DNA from: Klebsiella huaxiensis
Lineage (GTDB): Bacteria; Pseudomonadota; Gammaproteobacteria; Enterobacterales; Enterobacteriaceae
Direction: 5' to 3'
Assembly: GCF_003261575.2 (NCBI RefSeq)
Contig: NZ_CP036175.1
Span: 2,976,001 to 3,040,000, forward strand
Length of the DNA stretch: 64,000 nt
Position 1 is the first letter of the stretch, and each line of letters starts with the position of its first letter. The notes beneath the pieces are model-generated. The model was not told where the DNA came from and ran no database searches. It saw only the letters and a list, made by a program, of their open reading frames with translations. Shown here piece by piece: positions 16,120-24,271 of the stretch. Made by a program: the position numbers and the translations under genes.

Positions 16120-17640
16120 ATGAAATATTCATCTTTACGCCGCCATCTGTGGATATTCTTATTTCTGATTACGGTACTGAGTCTGGGTACGGGACTTTGC
16201 TACTGGCAAATGCAAAAAAAAGTCGATAAGGATATCCATTCGCGGCTTCAGCAGGCGATAGCCAGTCTCGATGTCACGGTTTCACATGCGGAACAGGCCG
16301 CTAATATGGCCGAACCTTTCATGGGGAAAAACTGTGATGAGAATGTCCTGACAGAGTTGCGCACCCTGGTTGCCACCATTCCTGATGTGCGGACAGTGAA
16401 TTTAGGTAAGAATAATGAAATATACTGCACCTCGGTATTTGGGGGGCGGAAGTTTCAATTCGATCGGACTCAATATACGCAAGGTGCTCTGCAATTATTC
16501 AGCGGCAATGAAATCACGCCGATGCATCCATTGATGGTGTATAGCGAACAGGATGATAAAGGGAATACTGTTCTTGTTGGTGTTGATGGTTATTATTTAT
16601 ACAATATTCTGACCGTTCTTGATGGCGAAGCGCATTTGTATCTAAAGGTCGGCGATCGGGTGATGACGCGTAAAGGGGAAGTCATCGCCACGCCAGATAT
16701 CAAAGTCCCTGTTAGCTTAAAGTCAGAACAGTTTAACTTCTCGGTCATTGCCGACCGTGCCTGGGCATCCGGAGTGAGGGCGTTTATTCGCTATGAGCAA
16801 CATACGTTGATCGCGATTATCCTGGCCTCCTTGTTGCTCACATTTTTATTCAGGAATTATCTGCGCTATCGCAATACGATTGAGTATCAGCTCAGACAAG
16901 CGATCGAACTTAAACAGCTCAAACCGTATATTCAGCCCATCGTCAGCGATGAGACGGGAAGGGTGGTTGGCGGGGAAGTGCTGGTGCGTTGGGAGCACCC
17001 AAAATTAGGGTTTATTACGCCGGATAAGTTTATTTCTGTCGCAGAGCAGACCGGATTGATCAAAGAGATCACGGCGATTTGTTTCGCTGAGGTCATTCGC
17101 CAGTTTCGCCGCCAGCAGTCAGTGATCCCAAAAGGGCTGTTTATCTGTTTTAACACCAGCTCGGTAAACTTCCAGGACGACGAGATTGTTGCGCTATGTC
17201 AGATGTTTATTCTCCAACTGAAAGACTTACAGGCACGCCTTGTGCTGGAAATTACTGAGCGGGAATCGATTGAAAATACCTTGCAAACGTCGGCAGTGAC
17301 GGATCGGCTCAGAAAAATGGGCGTACAGTTTTCGCTGGATGATTTCGGTACCGGGCACGCTAACTACAATTACATTCAGCAGTTTAACCCTGAAATTATC
17401 AAAATTGATAAGGTGTTTACTTTTAACATTGTGACCAATAATGCCTCTGCGCTGGTGGTCAAGAATATGGTCAATCTGGCGAAGAAATTTAATTGCCAGG
17501 TCATTGCGGAAGGTGTTGAGGATAAGGGCCAGCTTGGGGTGCTTAAGGATATGGGGATCGCTATCTATCAGGGATACTACTTCTCGAAACCGGTACCGGT
17601 TAATGAGTACATTCAGATGCTTGCACGCTCGTTTCGCTAA
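16120..17640 (+). CDS. CSS-motif EAL cyclic di-GMP phosphodiesterase
   Basis: The 506-residue protein has two transmembrane helices (about 10-28 and 228-246) flanking a periplasmic CSS-type sensor domain with cysteines in KNC (72) and YCTS (103), then a cytosolic EAL domain (about 255-500). The signature reads EVLVRW (286-291) in place of EALVRW; downstream metal and catalytic motifs NTSSVNF, EITERES, DDFGTG, KIDKVF and AEGVE are intact, so activity is likely. In this family (PdeB/PdeC/PdeN-like) the redox state of the periplasmic cysteines controls degradation of cyclic di-GMP. I do not assign one of the named paralogues. Confidence 0.9.
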   Translation: MKYSSLRRHLWIFLFLITVLSLGTGLCYWQMQKKVDKDIHSRLQQAIASLDVTVSHAEQAANMAEPFMGKNCDENVLTELRTLVATIPDVRTVNLGKNNEIYCTSVFGGRKFQFDRTQYTQGALQLFSGNEITPMHPLMVYSEQDDKGNTVLVGVDGYYLYNILTVLDGEAHLYLKVGDRVMTRKGEVIATPDIKVPVSLKSEQFNFSVIADRAWASGVRAFIRYEQHTLIAIILASLLLTFLFRNYLRYRNTIEYQLRQAIELKQLKPYIQPIVSDETGRVVGGEVLVRWEHPKLGFITPDKFISVAEQTGLIKEITAICFAEVIRQFRRQQSVIPKGLFICFNTSSVNFQDDEIVALCQMFILQLKDLQARLVLEITERESIENTLQTSAVTDRLRKMGVQFSLDDFGTGHANYNYIQQFNPEIIKIDKVFTFNIVTNNASALVVKNMVNLAKKFNCQVIAEGVEDKGQLGVLKDMGIAIYQGYYFSKPVPVNEYIQMLARSFR

Positions 17641-17679
17641 GCAAAAAAGAGAATGAGTGACTTCTGTCCTACCAAAACA

Positions 17680-17729
17680 CAGGAAATTAAAAGGTGATCA
17701 ACTCGGCAAAACCGAGCTTTAATTTCCTG
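17680..17729. repeat. Nested inverted repeats in the leader of the NqrE-like gene
   Basis: CAGGAAATTAAA (17680-17691) and TTTAATTTCCTG (17718-17729) are exact complements, and between them CTCGG-CAAAA-CCGAG makes a smaller hairpin. There is no T-run directly after the outer stem. It could end the phosphodiesterase transcript or structure the leader of the next gene, which starts 55 bp downstream. Confidence 0.5.
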
Positions 17730-17784
17730 TTTGGGCTGAAAATTTGGCACTATTGAGAAACAACTCAACAACATGGAGGTTGTC

Positions 17785-18384
17785 TTGTTCGAAACTCACC
17801 TGAATATTTTTATCCGCGCGGTGTTCGTCGAAAATATGGCGCTCAACTTTTTCCTTGGTATGTGTACCTTTCTGGCTATTTCGAAAAAAATTGATGTCGC
17901 TTTTCGTCTCGGATTGACGGTGACAGCCTTGCTGGCGATAGCAACGCCCATTAACAACCTCATTTACAATTACCTTTTAAAAGAGAATGCCCTGATCGAA
18001 GGGGTTGACCTGAGCTTTCTCGATTTCATCACTTTTATCGGCGTTCTTGCGGCGCTGGTGCAGATCCTCGAGATGGTTATCGATAAATACTTCCACGCGT
18101 TAAACCATGCTTTAGGGCCATTTTTGCCGTTATTAACCATTCACTGCGCTATTTTTGGCGCGACGATTTTTATGGTCCAGCGTGAGTACACTTTCCTTGA
18201 GTCGCTGACCTACGGCACCGGATGCGGTATTGGCTGGATGCTGGCGATTGTAGCGCTGGCCGGGATCCGCGAAAAACTTAAGTACGCGAATATGCCTAAA
18301 GCATTGCGCGGGTTAGGCAGCGTATTTATTACCGCCGGGTTAATGTCGCTAGGTTTTATGTCGTTTTCCGGTATCTCGTTGTAG
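17785..18384 (+). CDS. Orphan NqrE-like Na+-translocating NADH:quinone reductase subunit
   Basis: A 199-residue membrane protein with six helices matching the NqrE/RnfA family. FIRAVFVENMAL, FFLGMCTFLAISKK, GVDLSFLDFITFIGVLAALVQILEM and GIREKLKYANMPKALRGLG are close to Vibrio NqrE. Two cysteines sit in the family's helix motifs (LGMCTFL, IHCAIFG). I chose the TTG at 17785, with GGAGG five bases upstream; this gives the usual family N-terminus. An ATG at 17773 overlaps that ribosome site and has none of its own. No nqrA-D or nqrF is in the window. Confidence 0.88.
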   Translation: MFETHLNIFIRAVFVENMALNFFLGMCTFLAISKKIDVAFRLGLTVTALLAIATPINNLIYNYLLKENALIEGVDLSFLDFITFIGVLAALVQILEMVIDKYFHALNHALGPFLPLLTIHCAIFGATIFMVQREYTFLESLTYGTGCGIGWMLAIVALAGIREKLKYANMPKALRGLGSVFITAGLMSLGFMSFSGISL

Positions 18385-18398
18385 GCTACATCTGGTGC

Positions 18399-18417
18399 GG
18401 GGAGCGGGGCGCTCCCC
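18399..18417 (+). terminator. Hairpin after the NqrE-like gene
   Basis: GGGGAGCG and CGCTCCCC form a perfect 8-bp stem with a GGG loop, 14 bp after the stop codon. The following bases (ATAAAATC) are not a T-run, so it is a weak intrinsic terminator or transcript end stabiliser. Confidence 0.5.
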
Positions 18418-18569
18418 ATAAAATCGGCCGCTTCTTTTGGCAGTAAGAGTTAAGAATCCAGTGCCTTCGACCGCTTGAACTTACAATCAGGGTAAGTGAA
18501 GTAAAAGGGAGGTATCTCAAAATTCACAACATGCTGATTTCTGTGGCTGCTACAGTGAACCATGAAGGT

Positions 18570-18600
<31 letters not shown>

Positions 18601-18682
18601 GATTGTAGTAAGCAAATTACGATGTCCGTCTCTGACCAAATACATGTCCGCGCTACAGTCTCGCCACAGCGATTGCTGCTTT

Positions 18683-19240
18683 CTAAGGAGCGATAAACTG
18701 CAACCAGGGATAACGCTCCAGCCACCGTTTTGCCGCCACACGTTGCCTGAAAATATTTAGCTTTTCACGCTCAAATATGGGTGTCGGCCATAGACGCAAT
18801 TCAAACAGGTCATCCAGCCCATAAGGCGCAATAATCTCAATCAGATTTGTCTCCCCCAATCTGACGGCGACAGCCGTAGCGGTCTCGGGCCAATACAACA
18901 ACGCATTTTCTGTAGAGAGATAAGGATCGTTGCCGTTGCGTTGATGCATTCTGGCTTGATTCTTCACCGACCAGTTAAAACCTGATGATTGCAGACTAAG
19001 TGTCTCCTCAAGGCTGCTATCATGAGCGGGATCGCTATGTTCTGAGTTGAACCAAACAACGTCCACATCACCTGCAACGGGCCTTTGCCCGTATCCGTGC
19101 AAGCAATCCCAAACGGCATCGCGCACGAACCCGGCTCCGATCCAGCCATCATTGAGTTTTAATGCCTGAATGGTATAAAGCGCGTCCATCCTTAACGGAT
19201 CATTTAACAAGAGTCTTTGCAATGCGTCCTGATACTTCAT
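18683..19240 (-). CDS. Nucleotidyltransferase-fold family protein (NTP_transf_6/DUF925)
   Basis: A 185-residue cytosolic protein of the NTP_transf_6 family. The nucleotidyltransferase core is visible as WIGAGFVRDAVWDCLHG followed by the metal-binding acid pair in AGDVDVVWFN, with later WPETATAVAVRL and GLDDLFELRLWPTP. Many bacteria carry one copy, and its substrate is unknown. It starts at 19240, diverges from the RpiR-type regulator, and ends 85 bp from dif. Confidence 0.8.
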   Translation of the reverse strand: MKYQDALQRLLLNDPLRMDALYTIQALKLNDGWIGAGFVRDAVWDCLHGYGQRPVAGDVDVVWFNSEHSDPAHDSSLEETLSLQSSGFNWSVKNQARMHQRNGNDPYLSTENALLYWPETATAVAVRLGETNLIEIIAPYGLDDLFELRLWPTPIFEREKLNIFRQRVAAKRWLERYPWLQFIAP

Positions 19241-19431
19241 AATTTCCCTATTTCCTTGATAGAAAAATGGTCACGAATATTCAAATCTACCTGATGATAA
19301 AAATATTACCTGCACCGTGGTTGCCTGGACAACACCCTCACCTTACGTTAATTCAGGCGGTAATTGATTGGCTCAACATCAACTTGTATGATGTTCGGCA
19401 ACGAAAATTCTACTCCAGTAAAGGTGGCCAG

Positions 19432-20283
19432 ATGCTTGATTTAAAGCTAAGAGAAATTAACGATAGCCTGTCCACCAAAGAGCGCCTGGTCGCTGATTAT
19501 ATTCTGGCGAATAAACCGTTGCTGAAGAGCATGAGCATTCAGTCCCTGGCAAAGGCTAACGATGTGAGCACGACAACCATACTGCGCCTTTGTCATAAAC
19601 TCGGTTATCAGGGCTTCAGCGATCTCAAAATTGACCTCATTACCTCTTCAGGTAGCCACAATCACGAAAAGATTTTGCAGGAAGACATCAATCTTGATGA
19701 TTCTATCGAGAGCGTAAACCATAAAATTCAGCTGATTGAAAAGTCATCTATTGACGAGACCCACGCTATCGTTAACGTCGAGCAACTCGACCAGGCAATT
19801 AAGCTCATCCGGAAAAGCAATAAGATCGTTATTTATGGTGCCGGCAGCAGCGGACTGGTAGGAAGAGAACTGGAGTATCAGCTGATCAAAATAAAAAAGG
19901 ACGTCAGTTGTCATCCTGATTACAGCATCCAGTACAGCATCGTAAACACGCTCGATGAACATGACCTGGTGATTATCATCTCCCACTCTGGTGAAAATCT
20001 GGAAGGGGTTAAGTTGCTAACCATGGCGCAACAGCTGGGCGTCCCATCAATAGCCATCACCAAAATGGGTCAAAGTCGCATCTCGGGTCTCGCCACGATT
20101 CTTCTGCATACCATCACCAGTGAGAGCGTGTCGCGACTGATCCCCATCCGTTCGAAAATGTCGCAGCTCTCGGTCATTAATATGCTGGTAACGAACCTCT
20201 TTGTTCAGCAATACGATGATCGGCTGCTGAAACAAGCCCAAAACCGCGCCCAGCGTTTCTACAACCAGAATCACAAATCCTGA
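19432..20283 (+). CDS. MurR/RpiR-family regulator with SIS domain
   Basis: A 283-residue regulator. The N-terminal HTH (about 1-75: NDSLSTKERLVADYILAN, MSIQSLAKANDVSTTTILRL) is followed by a SIS domain (about 105-240: IVIYGAGSSGLVGREL, VIIISHSGENLEGVKL) that binds a phosphosugar. I chose the ATG at 19432 (AGGTGG upstream); the frame extends 55 codons further but the added residues do not look like this family. It is followed by a mannose-family PTS operon, whose promoter region carries two similar palindromes, so it probably senses the phosphorylated PTS product. Confidence 0.88.
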   Translation: MLDLKLREINDSLSTKERLVADYILANKPLLKSMSIQSLAKANDVSTTTILRLCHKLGYQGFSDLKIDLITSSGSHNHEKILQEDINLDDSIESVNHKIQLIEKSSIDETHAIVNVEQLDQAIKLIRKSNKIVIYGAGSSGLVGRELEYQLIKIKKDVSCHPDYSIQYSIVNTLDEHDLVIIISHSGENLEGVKLLTMAQQLGVPSIAITKMGQSRISGLATILLHTITSESVSRLIPIRSKMSQLSVINMLVTNLFVQQYDDRLLKQAQNRAQRFYNQNHKS

Positions 20284-20419
20284 TAGATACCGCGCTATAG
20301 CTCCTTTCCCTCGCCATGTTGCGATGTCGTAAACGCAATACGGCGATGAATACCTGAAGAGTGATCACCCTCGCAGAATGAATAAATGGGCTTTTGCCCT
20401 GTGTATTCGCGCATCTGAA

Positions 20420-20467
20420 AGTAATAGTATTACTAACATTAAAGTAAAACTTAGTAATAATGTAACT
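20420..20467. promoter_or_regulatory. Two AGTAATA-type palindromes ahead of the PTS operon
   Basis: AGTAATAGTATTACT (20420-20434) is an exact palindrome around a central base, and AGTAATAATGTAACT (20453-20467) is an imperfect second copy 33 bp downstream, about three helical turns. Both lie within 75 bp of the EIIA start. They are the likely binding sites for the RpiR-type regulator encoded directly upstream. Confidence 0.55.
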
Positions 20468-20490
20468 CAAAAATCAGATCGGGAGAAAAC

Positions 20491-20922
20491 ATGCAAACTG
20501 AGGTTCCTGTCATTCTGGTCAGTCACGGCCCCTTTGCTCAGGGTGCACTCTCATGCGCGGAGATGCTCATTGGCGAACAGCACAATATTGCTGTTGTATC
20601 ACTGCAACCTGAGAGCAACATCAACGACGTTCGCGCCACCCTGCTTGAAACCTACCAGGCGGTCAATAAGGGAAACGGTGTCGTTATTCTCGTTGACATG
20701 ATGGGGGGCTCACCCTGCAACTTAGCCAGTGAGCTATTTCTCACCTACGACGATATCTTACTGTTTTGTGGGTTCAATATCCCGACGCTGCTGGAGGTCC
20801 TCAGCAACCGCGATTTGCCGCTCAAGGAGATTGGCGAAATTATCGAAGAAGTTTTTCCGGGTAGCTGTTTTAACGTCGGGAAGACGTTACAGGCAGAATG
20901 CACACAATCAACCGATCTGTAG
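20491..20922 (+). CDS. PTS mannose-family EIIA component
   Basis: A 143-residue cytosolic phosphocarrier of the mannose/fructose/sorbose family. The phosphorylated histidine is His12 in VILVSHGPFAQG; the second motif VDMMGGSPCNLA is the usual substrate-binding/active-site loop. It receives phosphate from HPr and passes it to EIIB. GGGAG lies upstream of the ATG. It opens an operon EIIA-EIIB-EIIC-(transposon)-EIID-phosphatase. The sugar is unknown. Confidence 0.92.
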   Translation: MQTEVPVILVSHGPFAQGALSCAEMLIGEQHNIAVVSLQPESNINDVRATLLETYQAVNKGNGVVILVDMMGGSPCNLASELFLTYDDILLFCGFNIPTLLEVLSNRDLPLKEIGEIIEEVFPGSCFNVGKTLQAECTQSTDL

Positions 20923-20933
20923 GAGAAATTATT

Positions 20934-21404
20934 ATGCCTATTAATCTTGCAAGAATTGACGACCGCCTTATTCATGGACAGGTTATTACCACTTGGGTAA
21001 AGAGCCATGATATCGAACAAGTGCTGATCATCAACGACAAAGTTGCCGCCGATAAAATTCAACAGTCTGTTTTAACGATGTCAGCTCCGCCAGAATTAAA
21101 AGTACAAGTATTCGGCGTACAGAAATTTATTGAAATCTTGCAAAAGACGGAAATAAAAAGACGCACAATGCTGCTGTTTACCAACAGTATTGACGTCAAT
21201 ACATTGGTGGAAAACGGAATAAAAATCGAAAAACTTAACGTCGGGGGAATGCGAATGCAAGAAGGCCGAAGAACGCTCTCCCGCGCCGTCTCCGTGACGC
21301 CAGAAGAAGAACAGGCATTTAAATCCATTATCGCCCGAAATATTCCCGTGGAAATACAGATGGTACCAAAAGATCCCGTGGTGGATCTACGGACGTTAAT
21401 TTAG
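20934..21404 (+). CDS. PTS mannose-family EIIB component
   Basis: A 156-residue phosphocarrier. The N-terminus INLARIDDRLIHGQV carries the active histidine (His14), as in all mannose-family IIB domains, and the SRAVSVTPEEEQAFK segment is typical of the family. I chose the ATG at 20934, preceded by AGGAG with spacing eight; a frame extension of 12 codons overlaps the end of EIIA and lacks a ribosome site. EIIB phosphorylates the sugar as EIIC/EIID carry it through the inner membrane. Confidence 0.92.
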   Translation: MPINLARIDDRLIHGQVITTWVKSHDIEQVLIINDKVAADKIQQSVLTMSAPPELKVQVFGVQKFIEILQKTEIKRRTMLLFTNSIDVNTLVENGIKIEKLNVGGMRMQEGRRTLSRAVSVTPEEEQAFKSIIARNIPVEIQMVPKDPVVDLRTLI

Positions 21405-21446
21405 CACCAGCGTGAACGACGACTTTAAATAACCAGGGATAACGCT

Positions 21447-22241
21447 ATGTTAATTGAAGCTATTCTCGTCGCCATCTGGGCAGGTATCTGCTCGCTGGAC
21501 GACGTCGGGCCGCAGATGCTGCGACGCCCGCTACTGACGGGAACCGTCGCCGGCATTATTATGGGCGACATGGTTCAGGGATTAGCAATCGGTGCCACGC
21601 TGGAACTGATGTGGATGGGAATTGGCAACGTCGGCGCGTATTCAGCACCTGACGTTATCGCCGGGTCCATCATCGGTGTCGCATTGGGTATTTCTTCCAA
21701 GGGTGGTATCGCAGCAGGCATCGCCCTCGCCGTTCCGGTTTCCATACTCTGCCAGCAGCTTCTCATTGTCTGGCGTTCTTTCGCCAGCTTCCTGAACGTC
21801 TGGGCGGAGAAATCCATCCAGAATGGTGACTATAGCAAACTTATCAAAATCCACTATTTCTCCACCCCGATGTGGTTTTTGATCCGCGCCGTCCCCTGCT
21901 TCCTGGCCGTCTATTTTGGCGGAGACCTGGTTGGGCGGATTCTGGCCGCTATCCCGGAAAGCATTCTGACTGGAATGGGTGTCGCCGCCAAAATGATCCC
22001 CGCGATCGGCGTATGTATCCTGCTTTTAATGCTGTTAAAAGGCCGGATGTGGTTCTTCTTCCTGCTCGGCTTCATGCTGACGACTTACCTTAAGTTGCCA
22101 ATTATTCCTATCACCTTTATCGCTCTGGCCTTTGCCGTGCTTTATGACATGGCCTACAGCAATGGTAATAAAGCCGAAAATCCACTAGCGGAAAAAGAAA
22201 AACAGCCCGATACCGAGACTGAAGAAGGATATGACCTATGA
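21447..22241 (+). CDS. PTS mannose-family EIIC component (next to transposon insertion)
   Basis: A 264-residue inner-membrane protein of the EIIC-Man family (AIWAGICSLDDVGPQML, GATLELMWMGIGNVGAYSAPD), forming the sugar channel with EIID. Its CTATGA stop is the insertion point of a Tn3-family transposon. Because the 5-bp duplication TATGA repeats the stop, the EIIC protein is unchanged at its last residue (EEGYDL). In the uninterrupted operon its TGA would overlap the ATG of EIID (ATGA), so translation of the pair would have been coupled. Confidence 0.92.
   Translation: MLIEAILVAIWAGICSLDDVGPQMLRRPLLTGTVAGIIMGDMVQGLAIGATLELMWMGIGNVGAYSAPDVIAGSIIGVALGISSKGGIAAGIALAVPVSILCQQLLIVWRSFASFLNVWAEKSIQNGDYSKLIKIHYFSTPMWFLIRAVPCFLAVYFGGDLVGRILAAIPESILTGMGVAAKMIPAIGVCILLLMLLKGRMWFFFLLGFMLTTYLKLPIIPITFIALAFAVLYDMAYSNGNKAENPLAEKEKQPDTETEEGYDL
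22237..22241. repeat. Target-site duplication, left copy (TATGA)
   Basis: TATGA directly precedes the left inverted repeat and recurs as TATGA directly after the right one (27936-27940). Five-base duplications are the mark of Tn3-family insertion. Confidence 0.95.
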
Positions 22242-22279
22242 GGGGTCGTCTCAGAAAACGGAAAATAAAGCACGCTAAG
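22242..22279 (+). repeat. Transposon left terminal inverted repeat (38 bp)
   Basis: The 38-bp terminal repeat begins GGGGTCGTCTCAGAAAACGG and ends GCACGCTAAG, as in the Tn21 branch of the Tn3 family. It is an exact inverted copy of the right end. The tnpR stop codon (22275-22277) lies inside it. Confidence 0.97.
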
Positions 22280-22832
22280 CGTGCGTGGAGGCTGGCACCC
22301 AGCGGTACAGCGTCGGAATGGACACGCCGAGGTTCTTGGCCACGTCCTTGGGCGGCACCCCGCTGGCCAGCAGCTTCTTGGCCGACTCGATCTTGCTGTC
22401 GGTCATCTTCGGCTTGCGGCCGCCTTTGCGGCCGAGCTGCTTGGCGACTTCCAGCCCGGCGCGGGTGCGCTCGACGGTCAGCTCGCGCTCCATTTCGGCA
22501 AGGCTCGCCATGACGTGGAAGAAGAACCGCCCGGATGGTGTGCCGGTGTCGATGGAGTCGGTGAGGCTCCTGAACTGGACACCGTGCTTGTGCAGATCGC
22601 CGACCAGATCGACCAGTTGCTTGACCGACCGGCCCAGCCGGTCGAGCTTCCAGACGACCAAAGTATCGCCTTCGCGCAGCATTTCGAGCGTCTTGGCCAA
22701 GCCAGGCCGGTCTGCCCGCGTGCCACTCACCTTGTCCTCGAAGACCTTTTTACATCCGGCCTTGCTCAAGGCTTCGCGTTGCAGCTCCAGGTTCTGATCC
22801 TGCGTCGAGACGCGCGCATAGCCAATCAACAT
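22275..22832 (-). CDS. tnpR: Serine resolvase TnpR
   Basis: A 185-residue site-specific recombinase of the resolvase/invertase family. The catalytic serine is in IGYARVSTQDQ (Ser9), with the arginine-rich LDRLGRSVKQLVDL and the MERELTVERTRAGLE helix, followed by a C-terminal HTH (GVPPKDVAKNLGVSIPTLYRW). It resolves cointegrates at a res site. The sequence differs clearly from Tn21 TnpR, whereas the transposase is Tn21-like, suggesting a mosaic element. It is the last of four overlapping minus-strand genes (7-bp overlap with the previous one), and its TAG stop lies in the left inverted repeat. Confidence 0.92.
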   Translation of the reverse strand: MLIGYARVSTQDQNLELQREALSKAGCKKVFEDKVSGTRADRPGLAKTLEMLREGDTLVVWKLDRLGRSVKQLVDLVGDLHKHGVQFRSLTDSIDTGTPSGRFFFHVMASLAEMERELTVERTRAGLEVAKQLGRKGGRKPKMTDSKIESAKKLLASGVPPKDVAKNLGVSIPTLYRWVPASTHA

Positions 22833-23197
22833 GGCTTGTCTCGCGCCCGGTCGATGCGTTCCTGCATCGCCTGCATCACTTCTTCGTGGGTGTACGATCT
22901 GGCGTTGGCGTCGGTGGCTTGCCGCAGGGCTTCCTCAACCTCGCGCGTCATCCGCTCGTAATCCTCCGGCCACAGCGCTTGCTCCATGCGCAGCGACGCC
23001 TGACCCAGCAGGTGCAGCAGGCTGAACAGCCGCATGTCGTTGGTGGCGACGATGCGCTCCCGAATCTGCTCCTGAATAGCTTCGCTAGCCCGATGCGCTT
23101 GTGGTGTGGCAGTCCCCTCGTAGTCAGCGGGGAATTCCGCTTCCTCGGCAATCCTTGCCCAGGCGCTGGCCAGCGCCTCGATGGTTGACGTGCTCAT
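22826..23197 (-). CDS. Unknown 123-residue transposon passenger (third of four coupled genes)
   Basis: I do not recognise this soluble, acidic, mostly alpha-helical protein (MSTSTIEALASAWARIAEEA, EAIQEQIRERIVATNDMRLF, REVEEALRQATDANARSYTH). The ATG at 23197 overlaps the previous stop by four bases (ATGA); a longer frame upstream has no coupling or ribosome site. Its own end overlaps the tnpR start by seven bases. Translation is thus linked along the whole set, suggesting a function tied to transposition, res binding or host interaction. No evidence in sequence supports a specific role. Confidence 0.75.
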   Translation of the reverse strand: MSTSTIEALASAWARIAEEAEFPADYEGTATPQAHRASEAIQEQIRERIVATNDMRLFSLLHLLGQASLRMEQALWPEDYERMTREVEEALRQATDANARSYTHEEVMQAMQERIDRARDKPC

Positions 23198-23694
23198 TTC
23201 CGCCGCTCCTGTGCTCTTTGGCGAATCAACCGGCCAAGGGGCCTCGACGCGAAAACCAGCAGCATCACGCCTATCGGATACCAGGTCGAGAAGACCACCA
23301 AGGCATCGAAGGCTGGCCGTCCGGTGTTGGTAGGCAGTACGGCGGTCACAGCCATCAACCCGCCGACCGTCCAGATGATGCGCCACACGTAGGGCATCAC
23401 GCGGGGCACGTAGCCGTCATCGAAAGCGGTCTGGTAGTAGCGGCGCAGGCCGCGCTCGGCAAGCGCCTGGCGCTGCCGCTCCGACAGCGCATCCGTCCGG
23501 CCATACCAGCGCCGGAATGGTGGACAGCGCAGCAGCAAAGGGGTGAAGAGGATCATCACCGCCACGATCGCGACACCCCACGCCATGACGGCGCCGGCAT
23601 CGGGCCGCTTGGCGTTCTCGATCACGGGCGCGAAGACGCCCGGAGCACCGATCATCCAGAACAGCGCAATGTGCTGATGGAAGGAGAGCTTCAT
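23194..23694 (-). CDS. Unknown membrane protein, transposon passenger
   Basis: A protein of 166 residues with about four hydrophobic helices (HIALFWMIGAPGVF, GAVMAWGVAIVAVMILFTPL, VWRIIWTVGGLMAVTAVL, FDALVVFSTWYPIGVMLLVF) and a basic tail (RPLGRLIRQRAQERRK). No family was recognised. The ATG at 23694 overlaps the upstream stop by four bases (ATGA), and its own stop overlaps the next start in the same way. A membrane protein coupled to a resolvase is unusual; possible roles are stability, an immunity-like function, or a fragment of a conjugative system carried along. Confidence 0.75.
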   Translation of the reverse strand: MKLSFHQHIALFWMIGAPGVFAPVIENAKRPDAGAVMAWGVAIVAVMILFTPLLLRCPPFRRWYGRTDALSERQRQALAERGLRRYYQTAFDDGYVPRVMPYVWRIIWTVGGLMAVTAVLPTNTGRPAFDALVVFSTWYPIGVMLLVFASRPLGRLIRQRAQERRK

Positions 23695-24017
23695 TTGCTC
23701 ATCCACTTGCGCAGCAGGCGCTTTTTCAGGGAGGCGCGTTCTTGCGGGTTGCGTCCCTTGTGATTGGCGATGCGATCCGCCGTGGCGGCCTGGCGCTTGA
23801 CGGGCCAGTAGGAGCGGCCATCCTTGCCCATCGACCAGACGCTGCTGGCCTGGTTTTCCAGCAGGGGCAGATGGGCGCTCAGGGCTTCGGGCGACGCGCT
23901 GGTCAGCGCCGTGCGCTCACGGGTGCGCCAGCGCTGATGCCAGAGCTTCTTGTCCTCGCGCTCGCTGCCGCAGGTCGTGTGCCCGACGATGGGTGTTTTG
24001 CGGCGGCTGCGGCTCAT
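23691..24017 (-). CDS. Unknown basic 108-residue protein, first gene of the tnpR operon
   Basis: A very basic protein (SRSRRKTPIVGHTTCGSERE at the start, PQERASLKKRLLRKWMSK at the end) with one Cys and several Trp (KLWHQRWRTRER). The charge suggests nucleic-acid binding, but no domain is recognised. GGAG lies upstream of the ATG at 24017 with long spacing (11 bases). It opens a run of four genes joined by 4-, 4- and 7-bp overlaps and ending in tnpR. Confidence 0.7.
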   Translation of the reverse strand: MSRSRRKTPIVGHTTCGSEREDKKLWHQRWRTRERTALTSASPEALSAHLPLLENQASSVWSMGKDGRSYWPVKRQAATADRIANHKGRNPQERASLKKRLLRKWMSK

Positions 24018-24271
24018 AACGTAGTGGTCTCCAAGAACATTCAGGACTGATCCCAGGCGTCGATGGTCAAGACCTGATCGGCAGGACAGGCGGCTACGCG
24101 GTCGGGAACTGGATGGTGTTCAGTCTCATGCCGACCCCATTCGATTGATCGCGTCGCTTGCGGCACGCTGCGACGCAAGGAGGTTTGCGACCTGGTTTAG
24201 CAGCCGTGTCCGCTGCATGTCTGTTACCTATCTCCCCGACCGCTCATTGGACCAACTCCAGAGATTGGGCT
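24018..24271. promoter_or_regulatory. Transposon gap upstream of the tnpR operon
   Basis: This 254-bp stretch between the tnpR operon and the cupin gene must hold the tnpR-operon promoter. Resolvase sites (res) usually lie beside tnpR or between tnpR and tnpA, so this gap and the one at 24629-24935 are the candidates. I could not identify the three dyad subsites by eye. Confidence 0.3.
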
